Positions 7,849-17,389 of a stretch of DNA of 32,119 nt are shown here, one piece after another. Source of the DNA: an uncultured Azospirillum sp. (GTDB lineage: Bacteria; Pseudomonadota; Alphaproteobacteria; Azospirillales; Azospirillaceae). Both the position numbers and the translations under genes were made by a program. The DNA lies in the NCBI RefSeq assembly GCF_946480385.1, contig NZ_CAMLJP010000077.1:1-32119 (forward strand), in the 5' to 3' direction. The notes beneath the pieces were generated by a model. The model saw only the letters and a program-made list of their open reading frames with translations, was not told the origin of the DNA and did no database searches. Numbering within the stretch: the stretch's first letter is position 1; the number at the start of each line of letters is the position of its first letter.

Positions 7849-8958
7849 ATGCTGGCTTACATCATCCGCCGCCTGTTGCTGATCATCCCCACCCTGTTCG
7901 GGATCATGGTGATCAATTTCCTGATCGTGCAGATCGCCCCCGGCGGCCCGATCGAGCAGATGATCGCCCGTGTCCAGGGCACGGCGGTGGAGGCGACCTC
8001 GCGCATCGGCGGTTCGGCCGGCGGCGACGCCAACACCGCCCAGCGCCAGACCCAGGCCGGCGGCGACAGCGGCAGCAAATACCGCGGCGCCCAGGGCCTG
8101 GATCCCGCCTTCATCAAGCAGCTGGAGAAGGAATTCGGCTTCGACAAGCCGCTGCACGAACGCTTCATCCACATGATGTCGAACTACATCGTGTTCGATT
8201 TCGGCACCAGCTACTTCCGCGACCGCCGGGTGGTCGATCTGGTGCTGGAAAAGATGCCGGTTTCGATCTCGCTCGGCATCTGGACGACGCTGATCGTCTA
8301 TCTGGTCTCAATCCCGCTCGGCATCGCCAAGGCGGTGCGCGACGGCCAGCCCTTCGACGTCTGGACCTCGGGCGTCGTCATCGTCGGCTATGCGATTCCC
8401 AGCTTCCTGTTCGCCGTGCTGCTGATCGTGCTGTTCGCCGGCGGGCGCTATCTCGACTGGTTCCCCTTGCGCGGACTGGTGTCGGACAATTGGGGCGATT
8501 TGCCCTGGTACAAGCAGGTTCTGGATTACTTCTGGCACATGGCGCTGCCGGTGCTGTCGATGGTGATCGGCGGCTTCGCCGGGTTAACCATGCTGACCAA
8601 GAATTCCTTCATGGAGGAGATCGGCAAGCAGTACGTCATCACCGCCCGCGCCAAGGGCCTGACGGAAAACCGCGTGCTGTACGGCCATGTCTTCCGCAAC
8701 GCCATGCTGATCGTCATCGCCGGCTTCCCCGGCGCCTTCATCGGCATCCTGTTCACCGGCGCCCTGCTGATCGAGGTGATCTTCTCGCTCGACGGGCTGG
8801 GGCTGCTGGGCTTCGAGGCGGCGATCAACCGCGACTATCCGGTGATGTTCGGCACGCTTTACTTCTTCACGCTGCTGGGGCTGATCATGAATCTGGTCGG
8901 CGACATCACCTATGTGATGGTCGATCCCCGCATCGACTTCGAATCGCGGAGGGTGTGA
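7849..8958 (+). CDS. yejB: Peptide ABC transporter permease YejB
   Basis: Inner-membrane permease of the Yej importer, 369 residues. The N-terminal helix ([21 protein letters not shown]) leads into [11 protein letters not shown], as in E. coli YejB. A periplasmic insertion rich in Gly, Gln and Ala follows (about 45-85). The transport core has further helices near 137-162, 173-198, 232-250, 285-312 and 335-352. The cytoplasmic EAA loop that contacts the ATPase is at about 262-285 ([22 protein letters not shown]). The ATG at 7849 fits the family's start; an in-frame TTG at 7825 would add eight unlikely residues. The ribosome binding site is imperfect: GGGGAGGG is 14 bases away, with GGGA nearer. 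The stop overlaps the yejE start by one base. Confidence 0.94.
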   Translation: MLAYIIRRLLLIIPTLFGIMVINFLIVQIAPGGPIEQMIARVQGTAVEATSRIGGSAGGDANTAQRQTQAGGDSGSKYRGAQGLDPAFIKQLEKEFGFDKPLHERFIHMMSNYIVFDFGTSYFRDRRVVDLVLEKMPVSISLGIWTTLIVYLVSIPLGIAKAVRDGQPFDVWTSGVVIVGYAIPSFLFAVLLIVLFAGGRYLDWFPLRGLVSDNWGDLPWYKQVLDYFWHMALPVLSMVIGGFAGLTMLTKNSFMEEIGKQYVITARAKGLTENRVLYGHVFRNAMLIVIAGFPGAFIGILFTGALLIEVIFSLDGLGLLGFEAAINRDYPVMFGTLYFFTLLGLIMNLVGDITYVMVDPRIDFESRRV

Positions 8959-10043
8959 TGACTCCGCTGACCCGGCGCCGGCTGGCCAATTTCAAGGCGA
9001 ACCGCCGCGGTTTCTGGTCCTTCTGGATCTTCCTGGTTCTGTTCTTCGTCTCGCTGGGGGCGGAGTTCATCGCCAACGACAAGCCGTTGGTGATCGAATA
9101 CGAGAATCACTACTACTGGCCCGTCTTCAACGCCTACCCCGAGACCACCTTCGGCGGCGAGTTCGAGACGGAGACCGATTACCGCGACCCCTATGTCCGC
9201 GACCTGATCAATTCCAAGGGCTGGATGGTCTGGCCGCTGATCCCCTACAGCTACCGCACCATCAACTACAATTTGCCGGTTCCGGCGCCGGCTCCGCCGT
9301 CCGCCGAAAACTGGCTGGGCACCGACGACCAGGGGCGCGACGTGGTGGCGCGGCTGATCTACGGCTTCCGCATCTCGGTGCTGTTCGGTCTGGTGCTGAC
9401 CGCCTTTTCATCGGTGATCGGCGTGGCGGCCGGTGCGGTCCAGGGCTATTTCGGCGGGCTGACCGACCTGCTGTTCCAGCGCTTCATCGAGATCTGGCAG
9501 GGGCTGCCCACCCTGTTCCTCCTCATCATCCTGGCCAGCGTGGTGACGCCGACCTTCTGGTGGCTGCTGGGCCTGCTGCTGCTGTTCTCCTGGACGGCGC
9601 TGGTCCATGTGGTGCGGGCGGAGTTCCTGCGGGCGCGCAACCTCGATTACGTGCGCGCCGCCAAGGCGCTGGTCGCCGGCGACGTCACCATCATGGTGCG
9701 CCATGTCCTGCCCAACGCCATGGTGGCCACGCTGACCTTCCTGCCCTTCATCCTGAACGGCTCCATCACCACCCTGACCGCGCTGGACTTCCTCGGCTTC
9801 GGCCTGCCGCCCGGCTCGCCGTCGCTGGGCGAGCTGCTGGCCCAGGGCAAGGCCAACCTGCAGGCGCCCTGGCTGGGCCTGACCGCCTTCTTCGTGCTGG
9901 CGATCATGCTGAGCCTGTTGATCTTCATCGGCGAGGCGGTGCGCGACGCCTTCGATCCGCGCAAGACCATCGCCCAGATGTCCACCGCCACCCCCAGCGA
10001 CGAGGCCGCCGCAGCGGCGGCGCGCAAGGAGGCGGCGGAGTGA
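8958..10043 (+). CDS. yejE: Peptide ABC transporter permease YejE
   Basis: Second inner-membrane permease of the importer, 361 residues. Helix one (about 20-38) is followed by a long periplasmic stretch (about 40-115) that ends in GTDDQGRDVVARLIYG (121-136), a hallmark of the DppC/YejE type. Five more helices form the core. The EAA loop is at 231-254 (YVRAAKALVAGDVTIMVRHV, then LPNA). The C-terminus is an Ala/Glu-rich tail. Start ATG 8958 shares its A with the yejB stop (TGATG), which implies translational coupling; GGAGGG at 8948-8953 serves as ribosome binding site. A longer open frame back to 7818 overlies yejB and is not coding. A repeat element separates this gene from yejF. Confidence 0.95.
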   Translation: MTPLTRRRLANFKANRRGFWSFWIFLVLFFVSLGAEFIANDKPLVIEYENHYYWPVFNAYPETTFGGEFETETDYRDPYVRDLINSKGWMVWPLIPYSYRTINYNLPVPAPAPPSAENWLGTDDQGRDVVARLIYGFRISVLFGLVLTAFSSVIGVAAGAVQGYFGGLTDLLFQRFIEIWQGLPTLFLLIILASVVTPTFWWLLGLLLLFSWTALVHVVRAEFLRARNLDYVRAAKALVAGDVTIMVRHVLPNAMVATLTFLPFILNGSITTLTALDFLGFGLPPGSPSLGELLAQGKANLQAPWLGLTAFFVLAIMLSLLIFIGEAVRDAFDPRKTIAQMSTATPSDEAAAAAARKEAAE

Positions 10044-10071
10044 TGATGTACATCGACCACGACCGCCTGTC

Positions 10072-10210
10072 CCCTCTCCCCCCCGGGGAGAGGGTTAGGG
10101 TGAGGGGGATGCGCTGCGTGGCTTCGCAAGAAGCGCAAAGTCTCTCATCGCCCCATGAATCCACGCGGTGCTCCCCCCTCACCCCGACCCTCTCCCCGGG
10201 GGGGAGAGGG
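10072..10210. repeat. 139-bp hairpin repeat element (MITE/REP-like) inside the yej operon
   Basis: Two 37-bp inverted arms, 10072-10108 and 10174-10210, match at 35 of 37 positions. Each arm is itself a small hairpin (CCCTCTCCC...GGGAGAGGG) followed by TTAGGGTGAGGGG or its equivalent. The inner edges extend the stem (GCGTGG at 10116-10121, CCACGC at 10161-10166). Such CCCTCTCCC/GGGAGAGGG elements recur between genes of many proteobacteria, so this is probably one copy of a dispersed family; other copies in the genome cannot be seen here. It fills most of the 190-base gap between yejE and yejF and encodes no protein. It could weaken or end read-through into yejF, or stabilise the upstream mRNA. 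Confidence 0.8.
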
Positions 10211-10233
10211 AGATTCAGCGGACGTTCGCCGAC

Positions 10234-11874
<1,641 letters not shown>

Positions 11875-11942
11875 GTGGGCTTTATCCCGAACCGCTCCGC
11901 GGGTAGGGTACCGCTCCCCTCGCAGCAGCCGACGCCGACGCC

Positions 11943-12941
11943 ATGACCGACACCGCCCCGCAAGACGCCGCCCGCCTCGCTGAAGCTGTCCGGTCGGGGG
12001 ACCGGCGGGCGCTGGCCCGCGCGATCACGCTGATCGAATCGACGCGCGCCGACCATCGCGCCACCGCCGACGCGCTGCTGGCGGCGCTGCTGCCCTATAC
12101 CGGCAACTCGGTGCGACTCGGCATCTCCGGCGTGCCGGGGGTGGGGAAATCCACCTTCATCGAGGCGTTCGGGCTGCATGTCATCGGGCTGGGGCACAAG
12201 GTCGCGGTGCTGGCGGTCGATCCGTCGTCGCAGCGCACCGGCGGCTCGATCCTGGGCGACAAGACCCGCATGGTCGATCTGTCGCGCGACGCCAACGCCT
12301 TCATCCGCCCCTCCCCCGCCGGAACGACGCTGGGTGGCGTGGCGCGGCGCACGCGCGAGGCGATGCTGATCTGCGAGGCCGCCGGCTTCGACGTCATCGT
12401 GGTGGAGACGGTCGGCGTCGGCCAGTCGGAGACGGCGGTCGCCGACATGGTCGACCTGTTCATGCTGCTGCTGCTGCCGGCCGGCGGCGACGAGTTGCAG
12501 GGCATCAAGAAGGGCATCGTCGAGCTGGCCGACCTCGTCGTCGTCAACAAGGCCGACGGCGACCTCGCCGCCACCGCCCGCCACACCGTCGCCGACTACC
12601 GCCACGCGCTGGCCCTGCTGCGCCACGGCGACTGGCGAGTGCCGGTGCTCAGCTGCTCCGCCTTCCGGAAGACCGGCATCGACACGGTGTGGGACACCAT
12701 CGGCGAGCATAAGGCGCTGACCGAGGCCAACGGCGCCCGCGCCACCCGCCGGGCGGAGCAGGCCCGCGCCTGGCTGTGGAGCGAGATCCGCGAGACGCTG
12801 ATCGACCGCTTCCGCGCCCACCCCGCCGTGCGGGCCGATCTGGCGCGACTCGAGGCGGAGGTGACCGCCGGAACCACCATCCCGGCCGCCGCCGCCCACA
12901 TCCTGCTGGGGCGCTTCCTCGACCAACCGAGCAAATCGTAA
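11943..12941 (+). CDS. meaB: MeaB/ArgK-type GTPase, methylmalonyl-CoA mutase chaperone
   Basis: P-loop GTPase that loads and protects the B12 cofactor of methylmalonyl-CoA mutase; cytosolic. The 332-residue protein has Walker A GVPGVGKS at 63-70, an ILGDKTRM segment at 103-110, the G3-like [10 protein letters not shown] at 154-163 and the guanine-specificity NKAD at 202-205. The C-terminal helices serve dimerisation in the family. The older name ArgK (a kinase for periplasmic arginine-binding protein) is not supported by later work. The gene begins 68 bases after yejF, with no clear ribosome binding site before ATG 11943. No mutase or epimerase gene is in the window, so the partner must be encoded elsewhere. 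Confidence 0.93.
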   Translation: MTDTAPQDAARLAEAVRSGDRRALARAITLIESTRADHRATADALLAALLPYTGNSVRLGISGVPGVGKSTFIEAFGLHVIGLGHKVAVLAVDPSSQRTGGSILGDKTRMVDLSRDANAFIRPSPAGTTLGGVARRTREAMLICEAAGFDVIVVETVGVGQSETAVADMVDLFMLLLLPAGGDELQGIKKGIVELADLVVVNKADGDLAATARHTVADYRHALALLRHGDWRVPVLSCSAFRKTGIDTVWDTIGEHKALTEANGARATRRAEQARAWLWSEIRETLIDRFRAHPAVRADLARLEAEVTAGTTIPAAAAHILLGRFLDQPSKS

Positions 12942-12972
12942 TTGGACCCGGCATAATCCGTTCAGCTTATGC

Positions 12973-13000
12973 TGCACCGCAACAAATCCGTTGCACCGCA
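12973..13000. promoter_or_regulatory. Twin TGC-ACC-GCA boxes, candidate PhaR operator
   Basis: TGCACCGCA occurs at 12973-12981 and 12992-13000, 19 bases apart (close to two helix turns). Each is a TGC-N3-GCA dyad, the kind of site described for PhaR, the repressor of phasin genes in Alphaproteobacteria. The second box overlaps the -35 hexamer of the next promoter. The gene downstream looks like a phasin, which fits. Confidence 0.5.
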
Positions 13001-13019
13001 CCAACCGTAGGGCTATTCT
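12991..13019 (+). promoter_or_regulatory. Promoter of the phasin gene
   Basis: TTGCAC (12991-12996), a 17-base spacer and TATTCT (13014-13019) form a good sigma-70-type promoter. Transcription from about 13026 gives a leader of about 145 bases. Confidence 0.55.
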
Positions 13020-13045
13020 GCGCCGGGCGGGAAAGGGGCGACGTG

Positions 13046-13071
13046 TGTCGATTCGGCCTTTGTCGATTCGG
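13046..13071 (+). repeat. 11-base direct repeat in the phasin leader
   Basis: TGTCGATTCGG occurs at 13046-13056 and 13061-13071, separated by CCTT (period 15). It lies in the untranslated leader. Its role is unknown; a slippage duplication is the simplest explanation. Confidence 0.6.
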
Positions 13072-13170
13072 TAAACATCGCTTGGGCCGGGGTGCCCGCG
13101 GTCTCCTGGGGTTACGCCGGAGCGGCCTTTCCGTTTCCGCCAATGCGCCTTTTCCACGGGAGACAACGCC

Positions 13171-13902
13171 ATGACCGCTCAGCCGACCCCCGCCAACGTC
13201 CTGAACCTGTTCAAGACCAACGCTCAAACCACCGCGGCCAAGTCCGCCCGCGTCGCCACCCTGGTCCAGGACGGCTACCGCCGCTGGTTCGACGGTGTGA
13301 CCGCGTCGGTGAACGACGCCAGCCGTCTGGCCGCCGGGCTGGGCAAGGCCCGCACCCCCGCCGATCTGGCGGCGCTGCAGCGCGATTGGCTGTCCACCAC
13401 CCAGGCCCGCGTGACCGAGAGCGTGCAGGGCTTCCTGGACGTCTCCACCAAGATTGCCGCCGAGATCACCACCCTGCCGGCTCCGGCCGCCGACGTTGCG
13501 CCGGTTGCCGCTCCGGTTGCCGCCCCCGCTCCGGTCGCATCCCCGAAGGCCGAGGCGCCGAAGCCGGTGACGGTCGCCGCCCCGAAGGTCGAAGCGCCGA
13601 AGGTTGAGGCAAAGGTCGAAGCCCCCGCTCCGGCCCCGGCCGTCGAGGCTCCGGAAGCCGCTCCGACTCCGGCCCCGGTTCCGGTCAAGGCTGCCGAGAC
13701 CGCTCCGGTCGCCGCCACCGCCGCCGCCAAGCCGGTCGAGGTTCCGGTGAAGAAGCTGGTCGAGACGGTGAAGGCCGAGCAGGCCGCCCCGGCCGCCGCC
13801 ATCGCCGCCGAGGTGAAGGCCGCGGCCAAGCCGGCGCCGCGCCGCCAGGCCAAGCCGGTTGCCGCCAAGCCGGCGTCGAAGACCTCCCCCACCGTGAACT
13901 GA
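13171..13902 (+). CDS. Phasin-like protein with Ala/Pro/Lys-rich tail
   Basis: Probably coats polyhydroxyalkanoate granules, storage bodies in the cytoplasm. The 243-residue protein has an amphipathic helical N-terminal half (1-105) typical of the Phasin_2 group: ANVLNLFKTNAQT at the start, then 'TPADLAALQRDWLSTTQARVTESVQG' features with an LQ-x-x-W centre. Residues 105-243 are low-complexity Ala, Pro, Lys and Val, resembling the histone-like tails of some phasins and PhaF proteins. The tail may bind DNA or span between granule and nucleoid; this is inference. ATG 13171 follows GGGAGA (13158-13163) by 7 bases. PhaR-like boxes in the promoter support the call. The alternative is an unrelated lysine/alanine-rich protein with a helical head. 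Confidence 0.75.
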   Translation: MTAQPTPANVLNLFKTNAQTTAAKSARVATLVQDGYRRWFDGVTASVNDASRLAAGLGKARTPADLAALQRDWLSTTQARVTESVQGFLDVSTKIAAEITTLPAPAADVAPVAAPVAAPAPVASPKAEAPKPVTVAAPKVEAPKVEAKVEAPAPAPAVEAPEAAPTPAPVPVKAAETAPVAATAAAKPVEVPVKKLVETVKAEQAAPAAAIAAEVKAAAKPAPRRQAKPVAAKPASKTSPTVN

Positions 13903-13922
13903 CACCGGTCACGGCAAGACTG

Positions 13923-13963
13923 GCGCGGCGCGTCTCTTCGCCTGACCGAAGAGGCCGCCGCGC
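13923..13963 (+). terminator. Hairpin terminator after the phasin gene
   Basis: Outer stem GCGCGGC/GCCGCGC (13923-13929, 13957-13963) and inner stem CTCTTCG/CGAAGAG (13934-13940, 13947-13953) enclose loop CCTGAC. It lies 20 bases after the stop. Only a short pyrimidine-rich stretch follows, so termination strength is uncertain. Confidence 0.6.
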
Positions 13964-14023
13964 TTCGACTCTCCACCTTTCCGCGACGACTCGGCTTTTG
14001 ACGGTTTCATCGCGGATCCCGGC

Positions 14024-14053
14024 TTGACGACGGCGCTTTTGTTCGACTATATA
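14024..14053 (+). promoter_or_regulatory. Strong promoter of rpmB
   Basis: TTGACG (14024-14029) and CTATATA (14047-14053) are 17-18 bases apart. This is the classic alphaproteobacterial form seen before ribosomal genes. Transcription would begin near 14060, leaving a 60-base leader. Confidence 0.75.
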
Positions 14054-14120
14054 GCGGCCTCCTTCGGGCGGCAGGCCGTCCGTTACCGGGTTTCATTTGC
14101 TAAAGTAAAGGATCAGTCCG

Positions 14121-14420
14121 ATGGCACGTCGGTGCTCCGTGACCGGCAAGGGCACGCAGTTTGGCAACAACGTCAGCCACGCCAACAACAAGAATCGCCG
14201 CCGCTTCCAGCCGAACCTCCAGGAAACGTCGCTGCTCAGCGACAGCCTGGGGCAGCTGGTGCGTCTGCGCCTCTCGGTGAACGCGATCCGCTCGATCGAG
14301 CACAAGGGCGGCCTCGACGCCTTCCTGCTCGATGCGAAGGACGCCGTCCTGAGCCTCGACGCCCGTCGCATCAAGCGCCGGATCGCCAAGGCCCAGGAGA
14401 AGCAGCAGGTCGCGGCCTGA
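14121..14420 (+). CDS. rpmB: 50S ribosomal protein L28
   Basis: Component of the large ribosomal subunit, 99 residues. The N-terminus [20 protein letters not shown] is the L28 signature, followed by [11 protein letters not shown]. The protein has the alphaproteobacterial length, longer than the 78 residues of E. coli L28, with a C-terminal helix ([17 protein letters not shown]). It keeps only one Cys, so it is the zinc-free form. ATG 14121 follows AAAGGA (14107-14112) by 8 bases. It has its own promoter and terminator and is monocistronic. Confidence 0.97.
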   Translation: MARRCSVTGKGTQFGNNVSHANNKNRRRFQPNLQETSLLSDSLGQLVRLRLSVNAIRSIEHKGGLDAFLLDAKDAVLSLDARRIKRRIAKAQEKQQVAA

Positions 14421-14534
14421 TAGCTTCCCCGGCATCCGGGACGCGTTTGGTGTGCTGAGGCGGGGCGCTTGCCGCTCCGCCGACAAGAATTAGGACGCGT
14501 ACAGGACGATTCCGACTCCCGGTAAGAGAGCGGC

Positions 14535-14574
14535 GCGCGACATCCGAAAGGGTGCCGCGCGTTTCGTCGTTTCC
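14535..14574 (+). terminator. Rho-independent terminator of rpmB
   Basis: GCGCG-A-CATCC (14535-14545) pairs with GGGTG-C-CGCGC (14550-14560) around a GAAA tetraloop, leaving one A-C mismatch and one G-T pair. GTTTCGTCGTTTCC follows. It lies between the convergent rpmB and recX genes and may work on both strands, although the T-rich tract favours plus. Confidence 0.7.
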
Positions 14575-14587
14575 GGGGGTCTAACTT

Positions 14588-15166
14588 TCACTCCCCCAGC
14601 ACCTCGTCCGGATCCTCCGCATCCACCACCCGCCGGGCGATCTCGTAGCCGAAGCCGGCACGCCCCAGCGCAGCCATGTCCTTCTCGCGGTGCGCCGCGC
14701 GCTGTTCCGGCCGGCGGTACGGTCCCAGCCGCCGCCGTTTCGCCAGCGCCAGCGCCGCGGTCAGGTCCAGATCGGGCCCGACATCCTCGCGCAGGCTGTC
14801 CAGCGCCTTGTCGGCCTCGTCGCGGCCGATGCCCTTGCCGGCCAGCTTCTGGGCGATCATCCGGGTGGAGGCTCCGCGCCGGTGCAGGCTCTCGGTGCGC
14901 ATGCGGGCATAGGTCTCGTCGTTCAGCAGGCCGCTGCGGACATAGCGGGCCAGCAGCTCGTCGATCCAACGCGCGCCCTCCTCGCGGTCGGTGCCGTGGG
15001 CCTTGGCCGACAGGTCGACCTTGCGCATCAGCACCCGGCGCAGGTTGGATGTCGAACTGGCGAAGCGCTCCAGATAATGCAGCGCTGCGTTCTCCAGATA
15101 TTGCGGCGTGACGCGCTTCGGCGGCTTCCTGGCCGGGGGAGCGGAACGCTTGTCGTCGGTGTTCAT
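14588..15166 (-). CDS. recX: Regulatory protein RecX
   Basis: Modulates RecA by binding its filament and blocking strand exchange; cytosolic. The 192-residue protein has a basic N-terminal extension (PPARKPPKRVTP, 10-21), then the helical RecX repeats. Family features include 'ALHYLERFASSTSNLRRVLMRKV' (28-50), 'GLLNDETYARMRTESLHRRG' (79-98) and a basic core 'RMIAQKLAGKGIGRDEADKAL' (102-122). ATG 15166 follows AAGGGA by about 6 bases, which excludes the 15-residue extension from 15211. In many bacteria recX follows recA; here it stands alone, divergent from an ABC permease. No GTTC/GAAC-N7 LexA box was seen upstream. Confidence 0.9.
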   Translation of the reverse strand: MNTDDKRSAPPARKPPKRVTPQYLENAALHYLERFASSTSNLRRVLMRKVDLSAKAHGTDREEGARWIDELLARYVRSGLLNDETYARMRTESLHRRGASTRMIAQKLAGKGIGRDEADKALDSLREDVGPDLDLTAALALAKRRRLGPYRRPEQRAAHREKDMAALGRAGFGYEIARRVVDAEDPDEVLGE

Positions 15167-15241
15167 GGCAGTCCCTTCGGCGGCGGCGGTTGCCGGATGG
15201 ACAGGCCGCACGTACAGTTCGTGGCCTTATACCGGCCGGTT

Positions 15242-15277
15242 CCCAACAGGCAGCCCAACAGGCGGCCCAACAGGCAG
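15242..15277 (+). repeat. Three tandem 12-bp repeats upstream of the ABC-2 permease
   Basis: CCCAACAGGC(A/G)G is repeated at 15242-15253, 15254-15265 and 15266-15277. The middle unit differs by one base. The array ends 11 bases before ATG 15289 and is in frame with it. If translation began further upstream it would encode a Gln-Ala-Ala-Gln repeat. Confidence 0.9.
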
Positions 15278-15288
15278 ATCTCGACGCG

Positions 15289-16092
15289 ATGACCCTTCCC
15301 CTTCCTCCCATGCCGCGCAACGTCGGTTCCGTCAACTGGATCGGCCTGTGGACGCTCTACGCACGCGAGGTACGGCGCTTCATCAAGGTGCACCAGCAGA
15401 CCGTCTGGGCGCCGGTGGTGACGACCCTGCTCTATTACGCGGTGTTCGCCCTGTCGCTGGGATCGGCGGTGCGGATGGTGGGCAGCACGCCCTATCTGGA
15501 GTTCCTGGCCCCCGGCCTGATCATGATGGCGATGGTGCAGAACGCCTTCGCCAACACCTCCTCCTCCGTCGTCATCGCCAAGGTCCAGGGCAACATCGTC
15601 GACATCCTGATGCCGCCGCTGTCGCCGATGGAACTGGTCAGCGGTTTCGTGCTGGGCGGCGTCACCCGCGGCATCGTCGTCGGTCTGGTGACGGGCCTCG
15701 CCATCTGGGCGGTGATCCCGATGCACATGCCGCATCCAGGATTCGTGCTGTTCCACGCGGTGATGGCGTCGATGCTGCTGTCGCTGCTGGGTCTGGTCGG
15801 CGGCGTCTGGTCGGAGAAGTTCGACAACATCGCCGCGGTCACCAACTTCGTGGTGACGCCGCTGTCCTTCCTGTCCGGCACCTTCTATTCGGTCGACACC
15901 CTGCCGCCGGTGTTCTGGTGGGTCGCCCATTTCGATCCCTTCTTCTACATGATCGACGGCTTCCGCTACGGCTTCATCGGGGTGTCCGACGGGGCGCGCT
16001 GGCTGGGCGTCGCGGTGATGCTGGGGGTAAATGCCGGCCTGTGGTGGCTCGCCTGGCGCATGTTCAAGACCGGCTACAAGCTCAAGGCGTAA
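15289..16092 (+). CDS. ABC-2 type transporter permease
   Basis: Membrane half of an ABC-2 exporter of the YadH/NodJ/DrrB type, 267 residues. A cytoplasmic N-terminus ([22 protein letters not shown]) leads into six membrane segments, approximately 43-62, 74-95, 118-143, 152-176, 184-205 and 236-258. The ABC-2 signature region '[21 protein letters not shown]' is near 186-206. The substrate cannot be told. No ATPase gene is adjacent: recX is upstream and argD downstream. In other bacteria the partner (YadG-like) is usually next door, so it must be encoded elsewhere or be shared. The start is uncertain because ATG 15289 lacks a ribosome binding site. The frame is open back to a TTG at 15190, which would include three tandem repeats; ATG 15310 is a shorter option. 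Confidence 0.87.
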   Translation: MTLPLPPMPRNVGSVNWIGLWTLYAREVRRFIKVHQQTVWAPVVTTLLYYAVFALSLGSAVRMVGSTPYLEFLAPGLIMMAMVQNAFANTSSSVVIAKVQGNIVDILMPPLSPMELVSGFVLGGVTRGIVVGLVTGLAIWAVIPMHMPHPGFVLFHAVMASMLLSLLGLVGGVWSEKFDNIAAVTNFVVTPLSFLSGTFYSVDTLPPVFWWVAHFDPFFYMIDGFRYGFIGVSDGARWLGVAVMLGVNAGLWWLAWRMFKTGYKLKA

Positions 16093-16129
16093 AGACGTCG
16101 CGTTCGCCGCGCTTTTCCGCCCCTATCCG

Positions 16130-16158
16130 TTGACAGAACCCATCAATCTCCGGATATT
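16130..16158 (+). promoter_or_regulatory. Strong promoter of argD-argF
   Basis: A consensus -35 TTGACA (16130-16135), a 17-base spacer and GATATT (16153-16158). It starts 38 bases after the permease stop. Transcription from about 16165 would give a leader of about 52 bases before argD. Confidence 0.7.
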
Positions 16159-16216
16159 TGCCGTTCCCGGCGGTCAGGCATGGCCGCCGGATTTTCCATT
16201 TTTGGAGTCCAACGCC

Positions 16217-17389
16217 GTGATCCCCGTCGTTATGCCCACATACGCCCGCGCCGACATCGTGTTCGAGCGCGGTGAAGGTCCGTATCTCTACGCGACCGAC
16301 GGGCGACGATTCCTCGACTTCGCCGCCGGCGTCGCGGTGAACGCGCTGGGTCACGCGCACCCCTATCTGGTCGAAAAGCTGACCGAGCAGGCGAAGAAGC
16401 TGTGGCACACCTCCAACCTGTTCCGGGTCGCCGGGCAGGAGAGCCTGGGCAAGCGCCTGACCGAGGTGACCTTCGCCGACACCGTGTTCTTCACGAACTC
16501 CGGTGCGGAAGCGTGGGAATGCGGCGCCAAGGCCGTCCGCAAGTACCACTATGACTCCGGCAACCCGCAGAAGAACCGCATCATCACCTTCGAGCAGGCC
16601 TTCCACGGCCGCACGCTTGGCGCCATTTCGGCCGCCAAGCAGGAGAAGCTGGTGCACGGCTTCGACCCGCTGCTGGACGGCTTCGATCAGGTGCCGTTCG
16701 GCGACCTCGACGCCGTGCGCGCCGCCATCACCCCCCAGACCGGCGGCATCTGCATCGAGCCGATCCAGGGCGAGGGCGGCATCCGCGCCGCCTCGGTGGA
16801 GTTCCTGCGCGGCCTGCGTGCGCTGTGCGACGAGCATGGCCTGCTGCTGTTCCTGGACGAGATCCAGTGCGGCATGGGCCGCACCGGCAAGCTGTTCGCC
16901 CATGAATGGGCCGGCATCACGCCGGACGTCATGTGCGTCGCCAAGGGCATCGGCGGCGGCTTCCCGCTCGGCGCCTGCCTTGCGACGGAGCGTGCGGCGT
17001 CGGGCATGACCGCCGGCACCCACGGCTCGACCTATGGCGGCAACCCGCTGGCGACCGCCGTCGGCAACGCCGTGCTGGACGTCGTGCTGGCGCCGGGCTT
17101 CCTGGACACCGTCCAGCAGACCTCCGCCTCTCTGCGCGGCCGTCTGGAAGAGCTGGTCGCCAAGCATCCGTCGCTGTTCCTGGAGCTGCGCGGCCAGGGC
17201 CTGATGCTGGGCCTGAAGCTGGGCCTGCCGGTGGGCGAGGTGGTGGCGAAGCTGCGCGCCAACGGCCTGCTGTCGGTTCCGGCCGGCGACAATGTGGTGC
17301 GGCTGCTGCCGCCCTTGAACATCGGCGAAGCCGAAGTGAACGAAGCCGTCGCGATTCTCGACCGGACGGCGCAGGAGTGCGTGGGATGA
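16217..17389 (+). CDS. argD: Acetylornithine aminotransferase
   Basis: PLP enzyme making N-acetylornithine from N-acetylglutamate semialdehyde in arginine synthesis; family members may also serve in lysine synthesis. The 390-residue, class III aminotransferase has TNSGAEAWE (93-101), the cofactor-binding Asp214 in [13 protein letters not shown] and the Schiff-base Lys243 in [12 protein letters not shown]. The phosphate-binding [11 protein letters not shown] segment follows (269-279). The start is taken as GTG 16217, 9 bases after GGAG (16204-16207). ATG 16232 would remove five residues and has no site of its own. The much longer frame from 16031 overlaps the permease and is not used. The stop overlaps the argF start by 4 bases. 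Confidence 0.94.
   Translation: MIPVVMPTYARADIVFERGEGPYLYATDGRRFLDFAAGVAVNALGHAHPYLVEKLTEQAKKLWHTSNLFRVAGQESLGKRLTEVTFADTVFFTNSGAEAWECGAKAVRKYHYDSGNPQKNRIITFEQAFHGRTLGAISAAKQEKLVHGFDPLLDGFDQVPFGDLDAVRAAITPQTGGICIEPIQGEGGIRAASVEFLRGLRALCDEHGLLLFLDEIQCGMGRTGKLFAHEWAGITPDVMCVAKGIGGGFPLGACLATERAASGMTAGTHGSTYGGNPLATAVGNAVLDVVLAPGFLDTVQQTSASLRGRLEELVAKHPSLFLELRGQGLMLGLKLGLPVGEVVAKLRANGLLSVPAGDNVVRLLPPLNIGEAEVNEAVAILDRTAQECVG

Noticed and set aside
7818..8957. A fusion of an upstream frame with yejE
   Set aside because: The part before 8958 overlies yejB in another frame and is Arg/Pro-rich. The ATG at 8958 overlaps the yejB stop, as expected for coupled genes.
10168..10233. A longer yejF starting at GTG 10168
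   Set aside because: The extra residues come from translating the hairpin repeat (LPPHPDPLPGGER is typical of this element).
15242..15277. CRISPR-like array
   Set aside because: The 12-bp units are contiguous with no spacers.
15167..15288. LexA-type GTTC pair upstream of recX
   Set aside because: The two GTTC copies are 18 bases apart instead of 7.
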